A stretch of 44,575 bases of DNA from JBGANR01 sp044222225 (GTDB lineage Bacteria; Actinomycetota; Actinomycetes; Mycobacteriales; Mycobacteriaceae). The notes under the pieces are model-generated. The model ran no database searches. It was not told the DNA's origin and worked only from the letters and a program-made list of their open reading frames with translations. This document shows positions 17,160 through 26,844 of this stretch, in pieces. Within the stretch, counting starts at the first letter, position 1. Each line of letters opens with the position of its first letter. Location: contig JBGANR010000032.1 of assembly GCA_044222225.1 (NCBI GenBank), positions 1-44,575 on the forward strand. The letters run 5' to 3'. A program made the position numbers and the translations under genes.

Positions 17160-17908
17160 CGCCTGGCCTCCTCTGGCAGCGCACGGCGCTCGCCGATGGT
17201 GCGCGGGGTGAGCGTGTGGTTGACCGAATCGGGCGCCGGTGTTCCGTCCGGCAGCAGCGCGGGCAGGTCGACGGCGTTGTCCCGCGCGTAGACGCCGGGG
17301 GTCGGCATCGGCGTCGGCCGCTTGGACCGGATCCGCGCGATCGACATCTCACGCTGGCTGAGCGCCGCGGTGATCCGTTCCCGGTGGGCCAGGATGAGCG
17401 CGCCGACGGTCGCGGTGATGAGCAGGGCGGCCGTCAGCTCGAAAGCCCACAGGTAGCGCCGGAAGATGAGGTCGGCGAGCCCCTCGACGCCGCCCTGTCC
17501 GGCGGTGTAATCGGTGACCGGTGCGGCCGCCAGCCGGGCCCGCGCGATGACGGCGAGGAGCAGTCCGCCGAAGCCGAGGCCCACGAGCGCCGATGCGACG
17601 CGATGCCCGCGCAGTCTTTCCACCAGAGAGTCCGAGGAGTCGACGCCGACGAGCATGAGGACGAAGAGGAACAGCATCATGACCGCGCCGGTGTAGACGA
17701 CGATCTGCACGACGCCGAGGAAGAACGCGCCCTGAGCGAGGTAGGCGATCGCCAGCAGGATCATCGTCGCCGCCAGGAACAGCGCCGAGTAGACCGCCTT
17801 CGCAGCGAGGACGACGCCGAGCCCGCAACACGTCGCCAGTACCGCGACGATCCAGAACACCGCCGTCTCGCCGGGGGTGGCCGACGCGGCGGCGGCCGCG
17901 AGGGTCAC
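17156..17908 (-). CDS. nuoJ: NADH:quinone oxidoreductase subunit J
   Basis: 250 residues from the GTG at 17908, in a GTGA overlap with the nuoI stop; the longer frame upstream is a shadow of nuoI. Five helices in the first 170 residues, with GVVQIVVYTGAVMMLFLFVLMLVG containing the pi-bulge helix 3 typical of NuoJ. The soluble C-terminus (about 190–250) is longer than in Escherichia coli, as in mycobacteria. Membrane-arm subunit near the quinone channel. Confidence 0.95.
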   Translation of the reverse strand: MTLAAAAASATPGETAVFWIVAVLATCCGLGVVLAAKAVYSALFLAATMILLAIAYLAQGAFFLGVVQIVVYTGAVMMLFLFVLMLVGVDSSDSLVERLRGHRVASALVGLGFGGLLLAVIARARLAAAPVTDYTAGQGGVEGLADLIFRRYLWAFELTAALLITATVGALILAHRERITAALSQREMSIARIRSKRPTPMPTPGVYARDNAVDLPALLPDGTPAPDSVNHTLTPRTIGERRALPEEARR

Positions 17909-18465
17909 CGGGGGTCCTCCGCTGAGTCGCCGGCCGCGCCGCCCTCGGCGTCGAACTCGCCCGGCTTGTCGACGGCGCCGCGGTAGTAGTCCGCAGCGGA
18001 CAGCCCGTCGCGCATGTCGTGCGGCGGCAGCGCCATGTCGTCGTCGAGCGGCGCCAGCAGGCGCTGCTTGTCGTAGATGAGGTCGGTGCGGTCGTCGTCG
18101 GCGAGCTCGTACTCGTTCGTCATCGTCAGGGCACGCGTCGGGCAGGCCTCGATGCACAGCCCGCAGCCGATGCACCGCAGGTAGTTGATCTGGTAGACGC
18201 GTCCGTAGCGCTCGCCGGGGGAGTAGCGCTCGTCATCGGTGTTGTCGGCGCCCTCCACGAAGATCGCGTCCGCCGGGCACGCCCAGGCGCACAGCTCGCA
18301 GCCGATGCACTTCTCGAGCCCGTCGGCATAGCGGTTGAGCTGGTGCCGGCCGTGGTACCGCGTCGCCGTCGGCTGCTTCTCCTCCGGATAGAACTCCGTG
18401 ATCGGCTTGGTGAACATCGTCTTGAGGGTGACGCCGAGTCCGGCGAAGCCCAACGGATCAGGCAT
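17905..18465 (-). CDS. nuoI: NADH:quinone oxidoreductase subunit I, 2x[4Fe-4S]
   Basis: 186 residues. Two ferredoxin motifs: C53-IG-C56-EL-C59-AWA-C63-P and C98-IG-C101-GL-C104-IEA-C108-P, ligating clusters N6a and N6b that pass electrons to NuoB. The start overlaps the nuoH 3' end by 8 nt. The acidic C-terminal tail (about 130–186) is an actinobacterial extension. Confidence 0.96.
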   Translation of the reverse strand: MPDPLGFAGLGVTLKTMFTKPITEFYPEEKQPTATRYHGRHQLNRYADGLEKCIGCELCAWACPADAIFVEGADNTDDERYSPGERYGRVYQINYLRCIGCGLCIEACPTRALTMTNEYELADDDRTDLIYDKQRLLAPLDDDMALPPHDMRDGLSAADYYRGAVDKPGEFDAEGGAAGDSAEDPR

Positions 18466-19861
18466 GGCGATCCTCCTGCACTCGAAGCGGTTCCGGGCCG
18501 GGCGAGATGGAGCCCGCGGACTCGGCCGCGGCCGAATCCGTCTGCGCGCGGGACGCCAGCCGGGGCCGGCGCGTGAACTCGGGCAGATGCTGGCCGGGCA
18601 GCGGCGGGACCGGGAAGCCGCCGGCCATCGGGTCGAACGGGGCCGAAAGGTCGGCGGCCGGCGGGGGCGCCGGTTCCAGCCGACGCCGGCTGCGCACCAG
18701 GAAACCGCCGATGACCAGCGCGTAGCCGAGAGAGACGGCCGGTGCGATCCAGGTGGTGTCGGTGCCCTGCGCGTCGACGGCGGCGACGGCGCCCGCGACC
18801 ATCACCCAGATGAGCGCCGCCGGGATGAGCACCTGCCAGCCGAACCGCATGAACTGGTCGTAGCGCAGCCGGGGCAGGGCCGTCCGCAGCCAGATGAAGA
18901 TGAGCAGGAAGATCCAGACCTTGCCCGTGTACCAGAGGATGGGCCACCAGCCGTCGTTCGCGCCCGCCCACAGGGAGATCGGGAACGGCGCATGCCAGCC
19001 GCCGAGGAACATCGTGGCCGCCAGTGAGCTGACCGTCGCCATGTTGACGTATTCGGCGAGCATGAACATCGCGAACGCCAGCGACGAGTACTCGGTGTGG
19101 AAGCCGCCGACCAGCTCACCCTCGGCCTCGGGGAGGTCGAACGGGGCGCGGTTGGTCTCGCCGACCATCGAGACGAGGTAGACGAGGAACGACGGCAGCA
19201 GCAGGAAGACGTACCAGACGCCGTCCTGCGCGGCGACGATGCCGGACGTCGACATCGTGCCGCTGTAGAGGAAGACCGCCGCGAACGACAGGCCCATCGC
19301 GACCTCGTAGCTGATCACCTGAGCCGTCGAGCGCAGGCCGCCGAGCAGCGGATACGTCGAGCCGGAGGCCCAACCGCCGAGCACGATGCCGTAGACGCCG
19401 ACGCTGGTGACCGCCAGGACGTAGAGGATCGCCACCGGCAGGTCGGTGAGCTGCAGCGGTGTCTCGGTGCCGAAGAAGGAGACCGTGGGGCCGAACGGGA
19501 TGACGGCGAACGCCATGAACGCGGGGATGACGGCGATGATCGGCGCGAGCAGGTAGATCGGCTTGTCGATGCCCGCCGGCAGCATGCCCTCCTTGAGAGC
19601 GAGCTTGATGCCGTCGATGAGCGACTGCAGCAGCCCGAACGGGCCGACGCGGTTGGGGCCGATGCGCGCCTGCATCCGGGCCATCACCTTGCGTTCGGCG
19701 AGGATCGCGACGAGCACGGTGACGACGAGGAACGCGAAGACGGCGACGGCCTTGACGAGGACGAGCCAGAGCGGATCGAGGCCGAAGATCGAGAGGTCGA
19801 CGGGGGCGTGGTCGCCGAGCGCCGCGAAGGACGCCGTGTGCGGAGCCGATTCGAGCGTCAT
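18458..19861 (-). CDS. nuoH: NADH:quinone oxidoreductase subunit H
   Basis: 467 residues; eight to nine helices. Forms the quinone-binding chamber. Markers: AERKVMARMQARIGPNRVGPFG (loop 1), EGMLPAGID, and the strongly conserved ETNRAPFDLPEAEGELVGG loop followed by GFHTEYSS. The C-terminal ~70 residues (Pro/Arg-rich, after VRSRRRLEP) extend beyond the E. coli protein, as in other actinobacteria. ATG in a 4-nt overlap with the nuoG stop. Confidence 0.96.
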   Translation of the reverse strand: MTLESAPHTASFAALGDHAPVDLSIFGLDPLWLVLVKAVAVFAFLVVTVLVAILAERKVMARMQARIGPNRVGPFGLLQSLIDGIKLALKEGMLPAGIDKPIYLLAPIIAVIPAFMAFAVIPFGPTVSFFGTETPLQLTDLPVAILYVLAVTSVGVYGIVLGGWASGSTYPLLGGLRSTAQVISYEVAMGLSFAAVFLYSGTMSTSGIVAAQDGVWYVFLLLPSFLVYLVSMVGETNRAPFDLPEAEGELVGGFHTEYSSLAFAMFMLAEYVNMATVSSLAATMFLGGWHAPFPISLWAGANDGWWPILWYTGKVWIFLLIFIWLRTALPRLRYDQFMRFGWQVLIPAALIWVMVAGAVAAVDAQGTDTTWIAPAVSLGYALVIGGFLVRSRRRLEPAPPPAADLSAPFDPMAGGFPVPPLPGQHLPEFTRRPRLASRAQTDSAAAESAGSISPGPEPLRVQEDRHA

Positions 19862-22146
19862 GCGGCACCTCCGTCGGCTGGGGCGGTCACGGCGTCCGGT
19901 GCGTCGGCCCGGGCGATGTCGACGACGTCGCCATAGCCGGCGCCGAGCTGCTCGCCCACCCGGGAGCCGGGTGAGTTCTGCGGCAGCCAGACGACGGCGT
20001 CGGGCATCTCGGTGACGACGAGCGGCAGCGTGATGGCGCCGCGCGGCGTCGAGACCGTGACGTGATCGCCGTCGACGGCCCCGATTCCGGCGGCCGACGC
20101 GGCCGAGAGCCGGGCGATCGGGCGGCGGGCCGTCGCGGCGAGGTTCGGTTCACCGCGCTGCAGGCTGCCGAGGTCGATGAGCAGGTGCCACGTCGCGAGC
20201 CGGGCGCGGCCGGAACTAGGAGAGACGGCGGCCGGCGCCGCATCCGCCACGATCGGCCCCGGCTCCGGTGTCGGCGGTTCGGCGGCCAGCGCCGCCCGGG
20301 CGTCGGCGGCGTCGGCGAGGCCGAGCGGACTGCCGAGTGCGTCGGCCAGTGCGGCGAGAACCCGCAGGTCGGAGAGCGAGGACGGGGTCGGGATCGCCGC
20401 TGCGAAGCGTCGTTCGCGGCCCTCCCAGTCGAGGAACGTTCCCTCCTTCTCCGCGACGGGCGCCACCGGGAGCACGACGTCGGCCCGCTCGGTGACCTCG
20501 GACGCCGACAGCTCGAGGCTGACGACGAAGCCCGCCGCGTCGAGCGCAGCGCGGGCCGCCGCGGGATCGGGCAGGTCGCCGGGGTCGACGCCGCCGACGA
20601 GCAGCGCCTCGATCTCGCCCGATGCGGCGGCCGCGAGGATCTGCGACGTGTCGCGGCCGACGAGCGCGCCCGCCTCCAACGCGCCGCGCTCTCCGGCGCG
20701 CCGGGGGATCCAGGCGAGCCGGGCACCGCAGCGGTCGGCGAGACGTGCGGCGGCGTCGAGTGCTCCCGGTGCGGCCGCGAGCCGTTCACCGACGAGCACG
20801 ATCGCGCCCGCGGGCAGCTCGGCGGCGTCGAGCGCCGCCGCCTCGTCGCCGGGGGCCGTCGGAACGAGCGTGCCGGAGAGTTTGCGCAGGCCCCGGTCGG
20901 CGAACGGCGCGATCGCCGTCACCGGCAGGCCGCGCGTCCGAACGGCCTTGCGCAGCCGGAGGAAGACGATCGGCGACTCCTCCTCCGGCTCGAAGCCGAC
21001 GAGCAGCACGGCCGGGGCCGTTTCGAGGTCGGCATAGGTGACGTCCTCGCGGCCCCGGACGCGTCCGGTGAGGAAGCGCGTCTCCTCGGCGCTGTGGGCG
21101 CGGGCGCGGAAGTCGACGTCGGCGCCGCCGAGAGCCGTCCGGGCCAGCCGCACGTAGGCGTACGCGTCCTCCATCGTCACGCGTCCGCCGACGAGCACGC
21201 CGGCTCGTCGGCCCGCGAGCCCGGTGGCGGCGGCGACGATCGCCTCCGGCCACGACGCCGGCCGCAGCTCACCGTCCGTGCGGACGAGCGGCGTCCGCAG
21301 CCGTTCGCGGGTGTAGGCGAAGGCCCAGCGGCCCTTGTCGCAGTTCCACTCTTCGTTGACGCGCGGGTCGTCACCGGCCAGCCGGCGCAGAACCTTGCCG
21401 CGGCGGTGGTCGGTGCGCTGCGCGCAGCCGCTCGCGCAGTGCTCGCACACGCTCGGCGACGAGACGAGGTCGAACGGCCGCGCCCGGAAGCGGTAGGCCG
21501 AACCGGTCAGCGCGCCGACCGGGCAGATCTGCACGGTGTTGCCGGAGAAGTAGGAGTCGAGCGGCTCGTCGCCGTAGACGCCGACCTGCTGCAGTGCGCC
21601 GCGGTCGAGCAGCTCGATGAACGGATCGCCCGCGATCTGCTTGGAGAACCGTGTGCAGCGCGCGCACAGGACGCAGCGCTCGCGGTCGAGCAGCACCTCC
21701 GCAGACAGGTTGATCGGCTTCGGATAGGTCCGCTTGTCGGCCTCGAAACGGCTGGTCGTGCGACCCGTCGACATCGCCTGGTTCTGCAGCGGGCACTCGC
21801 CGCCCTTGTCACAGACGGGGCAGTCGAGCGGATGGTTGATGAGCAGCAGCTCCATGACGCCGCGCTGCGCCTTCTCGGCGGCCGGCGACGACTCCTGCGT
21901 GCGCACGACCATGCCCTCGGTGACGGTCGTCGTGCACGAGGCGAGCGGCTTGCGCTGGCCTTCGACGTCGACGAGGCACTGCCGGCAGGCACCGACGGGC
22001 GCGAGCAGCGGGTGATCGCAGAAGCGCGGGATCTCGACGCCGATCTGCTCGGCGGCGCGGATGACGAGCGTCCCCTTCGGCACGGCGACCTCGACGCCGT
22101 CGATCGTCGCGCGGACCAGCGGCGGAGCCTGCGGTTCGGCTGTCAT
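19858..22146 (-). CDS. nuoG: NADH:quinone oxidoreductase subunit G
   Basis: 762 residues from the ATG at 22146, which has GGGAGGAG 5 nt upstream; an earlier in-frame ATG is less well placed, and the frame open into nuoF is shadow. N-terminal 2Fe-2S ferredoxin domain (C43, C54, C57, C71), then the HxxxCxxC..C cluster (HPLDCPVCDKGGECPLQ), CVLCARC, and the bis-MGD-type fold remnant beginning CEHCASGC. Carries electrons from NuoF/NuoE along the peripheral arm. The 67-nt gap to nuoF is the widest inside the operon and shows no terminator. Confidence 0.96.
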   Translation of the reverse strand: MTAEPQAPPLVRATIDGVEVAVPKGTLVIRAAEQIGVEIPRFCDHPLLAPVGACRQCLVDVEGQRKPLASCTTTVTEGMVVRTQESSPAAEKAQRGVMELLLINHPLDCPVCDKGGECPLQNQAMSTGRTTSRFEADKRTYPKPINLSAEVLLDRERCVLCARCTRFSKQIAGDPFIELLDRGALQQVGVYGDEPLDSYFSGNTVQICPVGALTGSAYRFRARPFDLVSSPSVCEHCASGCAQRTDHRRGKVLRRLAGDDPRVNEEWNCDKGRWAFAYTRERLRTPLVRTDGELRPASWPEAIVAAATGLAGRRAGVLVGGRVTMEDAYAYVRLARTALGGADVDFRARAHSAEETRFLTGRVRGREDVTYADLETAPAVLLVGFEPEEESPIVFLRLRKAVRTRGLPVTAIAPFADRGLRKLSGTLVPTAPGDEAAALDAAELPAGAIVLVGERLAAAPGALDAAARLADRCGARLAWIPRRAGERGALEAGALVGRDTSQILAAAASGEIEALLVGGVDPGDLPDPAAARAALDAAGFVVSLELSASEVTERADVVLPVAPVAEKEGTFLDWEGRERRFAAAIPTPSSLSDLRVLAALADALGSPLGLADAADARAALAAEPPTPEPGPIVADAAPAAVSPSSGRARLATWHLLIDLGSLQRGEPNLAATARRPIARLSAASAAGIGAVDGDHVTVSTPRGAITLPLVVTEMPDAVVWLPQNSPGSRVGEQLGAGYGDVVDIARADAPDAVTAPADGGAA

Positions 22147-22213
22147 GACGCTCCTCCCGGGATCGGCCTGTGCTCGCATCTTCCCTCGGACCACCGACAG
22201 AATCCGGGCCGCC

Positions 22214-23554
22214 TCACGACGCACCTCCCACGGGCTGCGCGAACAGCGTCGACGCCGCCGGATCGAACGGGCAGCAGCGGCCGGTGATGTGCGCCTCGTA
22301 CTCCGCGCGGAAATGCTGCAGAGAGCTGGTGATCGGCGCTGCCGCGCCGTCGCCGAGCGCGCAGAACGCCTTGCCGGCGATGCCGTCGCAGACGTCGAGC
22401 AGCAGATCGAGATCGGACGGCGTGCCCTCACCGGCCTCGAGCCGCTGCAGCAGCCGCACCAGCCAGTACGTGCCCTCGCGGCACGGCGTGCACTTGCCGC
22501 ACGACTCGTGCGCGTAGAACTCGGTCCAGCGCAGCACGGCCCGCACGACGCAGACGGTGTCGTCGAAGATCTGCAGCGCCTTGGTGCCGAGCATCGACCC
22601 CGCGGCGCCCACGCCCTCGTAGTCGAGCGGGACGTCGAGGTGCTCGGCGGTGAACATCGGTGTGGACGAGCCGCCGGGCGTCCAGAACTTGAGCTCGTGG
22701 CCCGCGCGGACGCCGCCGGCGAGCTCGAGCAGCTCACGCAGTGTGACGCCGAGGCCCGCCTCGTACTGCCCGGGCCGGGTGACGTGGCCGGAGAGCGAGT
22801 AGAGGGTGAAACCGGGCGACTTCTCGGTGCCGAACGAGCGGAACCAGTCAGGCCCCTCACGCAGGATGCCGGGCACGCTCGCGATCGACTCGACGTTGTT
22901 GACGCAGGTCGGCGACGCGTACAGCCCCTCGACGGCCGGGAACGGCGGACGCAGCCGCGGCTGGCCGCGGCGGCCTTCGAGTGAATCGAGCAGCGCCGTC
23001 TCCTCGCCGCAGATGTAGGCGCCCGCACCCGCGTGCACGACCAGTTCCAGCGAGAATCCCGTGTCGCCGATTTCACGGCCGAGGTAGCCGGCCTTGTACG
23101 CCTCGGCGACGGCGGCCTGCAGCCGGCGCAGGATCGGCACGACCTCGCCGCGCACGTAGATGAAGGCGTGCCGTGCGCGGATGGCGTAGGACGCGATGAT
23201 GACGCCCTCGACCAGGGTGTGCGGGCTCGCGAACATGAGCGGCATGTCCTTGCACGTGCCCGGCTCGGATTCGTCGGCGTTGACCACGAGGTAATGCGGC
23301 TTGTCGGCGCCGGGCCTGGGTGCCTCGCCCTCGACGAGCTGCGGGATGAAGCTCCACTTCAGTCCCGTCGGGAAGCCCGCGCCGCCGCGGCCGCGCAGGC
23401 CGGCGGCCTTCACCTGGCCGATCACCTCGTCGGGCGTCATGGTCAGTGCCTTGGCCAGGCCCTCGTAGCCGCCGGCCTCCCGGTAGGACGCCAGCGTCCA
23501 CGGCTCGGCGTCGCCCCAGCGCGCCGAGAGGACGGGCGTCAGCCGGGCGGTCAT
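22214..23554 (-). CDS. nuoF: NADH:quinone oxidoreductase subunit F, NADH/FMN-binding
   Basis: 446 residues. NADH-binding glycine-rich loop GRGGAGFPTGLKW (about 55–67), FMN-site sequence NADESEPGTCKDM, IYVRGE, and the 4Fe-4S motif ESCGKCTPCREGTYW near residue 350 with the fourth Cys further on. Accepts hydride from NADH and passes electrons one at a time to the Fe-S chain. The ATG overlaps the nuoE stop by 4 nt. Confidence 0.97.
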   Translation of the reverse strand: MTARLTPVLSARWGDAEPWTLASYREAGGYEGLAKALTMTPDEVIGQVKAAGLRGRGGAGFPTGLKWSFIPQLVEGEAPRPGADKPHYLVVNADESEPGTCKDMPLMFASPHTLVEGVIIASYAIRARHAFIYVRGEVVPILRRLQAAVAEAYKAGYLGREIGDTGFSLELVVHAGAGAYICGEETALLDSLEGRRGQPRLRPPFPAVEGLYASPTCVNNVESIASVPGILREGPDWFRSFGTEKSPGFTLYSLSGHVTRPGQYEAGLGVTLRELLELAGGVRAGHELKFWTPGGSSTPMFTAEHLDVPLDYEGVGAAGSMLGTKALQIFDDTVCVVRAVLRWTEFYAHESCGKCTPCREGTYWLVRLLQRLEAGEGTPSDLDLLLDVCDGIAGKAFCALGDGAAAPITSSLQHFRAEYEAHITGRCCPFDPAASTLFAQPVGGAS

Positions 23555-24276
23555 GACGCGTCTCCCGCGTCGGCCTGCTCGGCCGCCGCGCGCAGACCGG
23601 CGAGCGTCGGCGCGCCCCCGGCGCCCGACGCCGACAGCGCACCGGGCCGGTCATCGGCGAAGCCCGCGAGCAGCCGGGCCGTCTCGCGGAAGGTGCACAG
23701 CGGGGCGCCGCGCGTCGGGGCGGGCGGGTCGCCGGCGCGCAGGGCGTCGACGAGGCCGCGGGCCGATTCGGGCGTCTGGTTGTCGAAGAACTCCCAGTTG
23801 ACCATCACCACGGGCGCGTAGTCGCAGGCCGCGTTGCATTCGATGTGCTCGAGGGTGACCGCCGCATCGTCGCCGACGTACTCGCGCAGCGTCGCGTAGA
23901 TCGCGTCGCCGCCCATCACCGCGCACAACGTGTTGGTGCAGACGCCGACGAGGTAGTCACCCGTCGGTTCGCGGCGATACATGGAATAGAAGGTGGCGAC
24001 GGCCGCGACCTCGGCGCCCGTCAGGCCGAGCGTCTGCGCGCAGAAGTCGACGCCGGCGGGCGTGATGTAGCCGTCGACGGACTGCACGAGGTGCAGCAGC
24101 GGCAGCAGAGCCGACCGCGACTGCGGATAGCGCGCGACGATCTCCGTCGCGTCGGCCGCCAGCCGCTCGGCGACGTCGTCGGGATAGCTCGTAGGGGCGC
24201 CGGGCGAGAGCAGCTGCACGCGCTCCTCGGGACGGGCCCCGAGTTGCAGGAGTTGCAGGAGAACGGGTTCGGTCAC
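23551..24276 (-). CDS. nuoE: NADH:quinone oxidoreductase subunit E, [2Fe-2S]
   Basis: 241 residues from the GTG at 24276, in a GTGA overlap with the nuoD stop. Thioredoxin-like [2Fe-2S] protein: ligands C113, C118, C147 and C151 (VCTNTLC and ECNAAC). ATFYSMYRREP is a family marker. The C-terminal 60 residues after the ferredoxin-like fold (Pro/Ala-rich) are an actinobacterial extension. Partner of NuoF. Confidence 0.96.
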   Translation of the reverse strand: MTEPVLLQLLQLGARPEERVQLLSPGAPTSYPDDVAERLAADATEIVARYPQSRSALLPLLHLVQSVDGYITPAGVDFCAQTLGLTGAEVAAVATFYSMYRREPTGDYLVGVCTNTLCAVMGGDAIYATLREYVGDDAAVTLEHIECNAACDYAPVVMVNWEFFDNQTPESARGLVDALRAGDPPAPTRGAPLCTFRETARLLAGFADDRPGALSASGAGGAPTLAGLRAAAEQADAGDAS

Positions 24277-25556
24277 CTGTCGACGCCTCCCATCACGGGG
24301 TCGATGCTGGCCACGGCCGCGATGACGTCGCTGATCATGCCGCCCTCGCACGTCGCGGCGACGGCCTGCAGGTTGGTGAACGACGGATCGCGGAAGTGGA
24401 CGCGGTACGGGCGGGTGCCGCCGTCGCTGACCACGTGGACGGCGAGCTCCCCGCGGGGCGATTCGACGGACGTCGTCACCTGGCCGGGCGGCACCCGGAA
24501 ACCCTCGGTGACCAGCTTGAAGTGGTGGATGAGCGACTCCATCGACGAGCCCATGATCTCGGCGATGTGCTTGCGGGAGTTGCCCAGGCCGTCGGCCGCC
24601 GAGGTGAGATCAGCGGGCCAGCCGATCTTGCCGTCCGCGACGACGACGGGCCCCGGACGCAGCCGGTCGAGCGCCTGCTCGACGATGCGCAGCGACTCCG
24701 TCATCTCCTTGACGCGGATGAGATAACGGGCATAGCAGTCGCCGGCGGTGTCGGTGATGATGTCGAACTCGTAGTTCTCGTAGTCGCAGTACGGCTGCGC
24801 GCGGCGCAGGTCGAAGGGCAGCCCCGTCGACCGCAGCACCGGACCCGTGACGCCGAGCGCGATGGCGCCGGTGAGGTCGAGGTAGCCGACGTCCTTCGTG
24901 CGGCCGATCCAGATCGGGTTCTCGGTGAGCAGATCGCCCATCGCCTTGAGCTTGTCCGGCATGACGCGCAGCAGGGTGCGGACGGCGTCGACACCGTCCT
25001 CCGGCATGTCCTGGGCGATGCCGCCCGGGCGGACGAACGCGTGGTTCATGCGCAGGCCGGTGATCGACTCGAAGACGTCGAGGATGCGCTCGCGCTCGGC
25101 GAAGCCGAAGAACATGGGGCTGACGGCGCCGAGTTCCATGCCGCCCGTCGCGAGCGCGACGAGGTGACTGGCGATGCGGTTGAGCTCCATGAGCAGCACG
25201 CGGATGACGGTGGCGCGCTCGGGGATCTCGTCGGTGATGCCGAGCAGCTTCTCCACGGCGAGGCAGTAGGCGACCTCGTTGAAGAAGGGGGAGAGGTAGT
25301 CCATCCGCGTCACGAAGGTGACGCCTTGGGTCCACGTGCGGAACTCGAGGTTCTTCTCGATGCCGGTGTGCAGGTAACCGATGCCGCAGCGGGCCTCGGT
25401 GACGGTCTCGCCGTCGAGCTCGAGGATGAGTCGCAGGACGCCGTGCGTCGACGGGTGCTGCGGGCCCATGTTGACGACGATGCGCTCCTCGCCGACGGCC
25501 GCGGCGGCGATGTCGTCCCAGTCCTGGCCGACGGCCGTATAGGTCGGGGCACTCAT
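24273..25556 (-). CDS. nuoD: NADH:quinone oxidoreductase subunit D
   Basis: 427 residues from the ATG at 25556 (ATGA overlap with nuoC stop); the upstream open frame is a shadow. 49-kDa-type subunit, related to NiFe hydrogenase large subunits but lacking metal ligands. NMGPQHPSTHGVLRL contains the conserved quinone-site His; GIGYLHTGIEKN and ARCG flank it. Lines the quinone pocket with NuoB and NuoH. Confidence 0.97.
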   Translation of the reverse strand: MSAPTYTAVGQDWDDIAAAAVGEERIVVNMGPQHPSTHGVLRLILELDGETVTEARCGIGYLHTGIEKNLEFRTWTQGVTFVTRMDYLSPFFNEVAYCLAVEKLLGITDEIPERATVIRVLLMELNRIASHLVALATGGMELGAVSPMFFGFAERERILDVFESITGLRMNHAFVRPGGIAQDMPEDGVDAVRTLLRVMPDKLKAMGDLLTENPIWIGRTKDVGYLDLTGAIALGVTGPVLRSTGLPFDLRRAQPYCDYENYEFDIITDTAGDCYARYLIRVKEMTESLRIVEQALDRLRPGPVVVADGKIGWPADLTSAADGLGNSRKHIAEIMGSSMESLIHHFKLVTEGFRVPPGQVTTSVESPRGELAVHVVSDGGTRPYRVHFRDPSFTNLQAVAATCEGGMISDVIAAVASIDPVMGGVDR

Positions 25557-26266
25557 GAGTACGACCTCCGCTGATCGGGCGGCGGAATGGTCGCGCCGCG
25601 GAACTGGACGGGGACGCCCCCGAGTGGATAGTCCTTGCGCTGCGGGTGGCCGTCCCAGTCGTCGGGCATCTCGATGCGCGTGAGCGACGGATGCCCGTCG
25701 AAGACGATGCCGAAGAAGTCGTAGGTCTCCCGCTCGTGCCAGTCGACCGTCGGATAGACGGCGTACAGCGACGGGATGTGCGGATCGGAATCCGGAGCCG
25801 CGCATTCGAGCCGCAGGACGCGTCCGTGCGTGATCGAGCGCAGGTGCGTGACGGCGCGCAGCTCCGCGCCGACGTCCTCGGGGAAATGCACGCCCGACGT
25901 GCCGAGACACAGCTCGAAGCGCAGGTCGGGCTCATCGCGTAACCGCTGTGCGACGGCCACGAGATGCTCGCGACGCACGTGCAGCGTCACCTCGCCGCGA
26001 TGGACGACCACCGACGCGACCGCCGCGTCGGGATCGACGCCGTGGTCCGCGAGGGAGTCGCGCAGCGCGACGAGGACGTCGTCGAAACCGGCGGGCAGGG
26101 GCTCGGCTCCGGGTCCGGGCATCGCGATGGGCTCGCGCAGGCCGCCGTAACCGGACGTGTCGCCGGGGCCGGACGCGCCGAACATGCCCCTCTGGACGCG
26201 GGTCGGGGCGGCGCCGGGGACGGGAGCCCGCCCGGCACCGCGCTCGGCCGGTGTGGAATCGCTCAC
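25553..26266 (-). CDS. nuoC: NADH:quinone oxidoreductase subunit C
   Basis: 237 residues from the GTG at 26266 (GTGA overlap with the nuoB stop). 30-kDa-type subunit: WHERETYDFFGIVFDGHPSL and LTRIEMPDDWDGHPQRKDYPLGG are the family signature. The first 60 residues (Pro/Gly-rich) are a variable actinobacterial lead. Separate from nuoD, unlike the fused nuoCD of enteric bacteria. Confidence 0.96.
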   Translation of the reverse strand: MSDSTPAERGAGRAPVPGAAPTRVQRGMFGASGPGDTSGYGGLREPIAMPGPGAEPLPAGFDDVLVALRDSLADHGVDPDAAVASVVVHRGEVTLHVRREHLVAVAQRLRDEPDLRFELCLGTSGVHFPEDVGAELRAVTHLRSITHGRVLRLECAAPDSDPHIPSLYAVYPTVDWHERETYDFFGIVFDGHPSLTRIEMPDDWDGHPQRKDYPLGGVPVQFRGATIPPPDQRRSYS

Positions 26267-26817
26267 CGCAGCAGCCCCTTGAGCTCGATCGTCGGGGTCA
26301 CGGCGAGGGCGGCCTTCTCGGCGGCGCGGCGGGCGTCCTCGCGGTTGGCGCCGAGCGGCATCTCGGCGATCTTCTCGTGCAGCGCGATGATCGCGTGCAG
26401 CAGCATCTCGGGCCGGGGCGGGCAGCCGGGCAGGTAGATGTCGACGGGCACGACGTGGTCGACGCCCTGCACGATCGCGTAGTTGTTGAACATCCCGCCG
26501 GACGACGCGCAGACGCCCATCGCGAGCACCCATTTGGGCTCGGCCATCTGGTCGTAGACCTGCCGCAGCACCGGCGCCATCTTCTGGCTGACCCGGCCGG
26601 CGACGATCATGAGATCGGCCTGACGCGGCGATGCGCGGAAGGCCTCCATGCCGAAGCGGGCGAGGTCGTACCGGCCGCCGGTTGTCGCCATCATCTCGAT
26701 GGCGCAGCAGGCGAGGCCGAAGGTGGCCGGCCAGAGCGAACCCTTGCGTGCGTACCCGGCGACGGTCTCGACCGTCGACAGCAGAAAACCGGAGGGAACC
26801 TTCTCCTCAAGCCCCAC
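26263..26817 (-). CDS. nuoB: NADH:quinone oxidoreductase subunit B, [4Fe-4S] N2
   Basis: 184 residues, GTG start with AGGAG upstream. Ligands of terminal cluster N2: adjacent C37-C38 (GLACCAIE), C103 (GVCASSGGMF) and C132 (LPGCPPRP). Delivers electrons to quinone at the NuoB/NuoD interface. 27 nt separate it from nuoA. Confidence 0.97.
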   Translation of the reverse strand: MGLEEKVPSGFLLSTVETVAGYARKGSLWPATFGLACCAIEMMATTGGRYDLARFGMEAFRASPRQADLMIVAGRVSQKMAPVLRQVYDQMAEPKWVLAMGVCASSGGMFNNYAIVQGVDHVVPVDIYLPGCPPRPEMLLHAIIALHEKIAEMPLGANREDARRAAEKAALAVTPTIELKGLLR

Positions 26818-26844
26818 GCGGTGCTCCTGTCTCGGTGTGGTCGG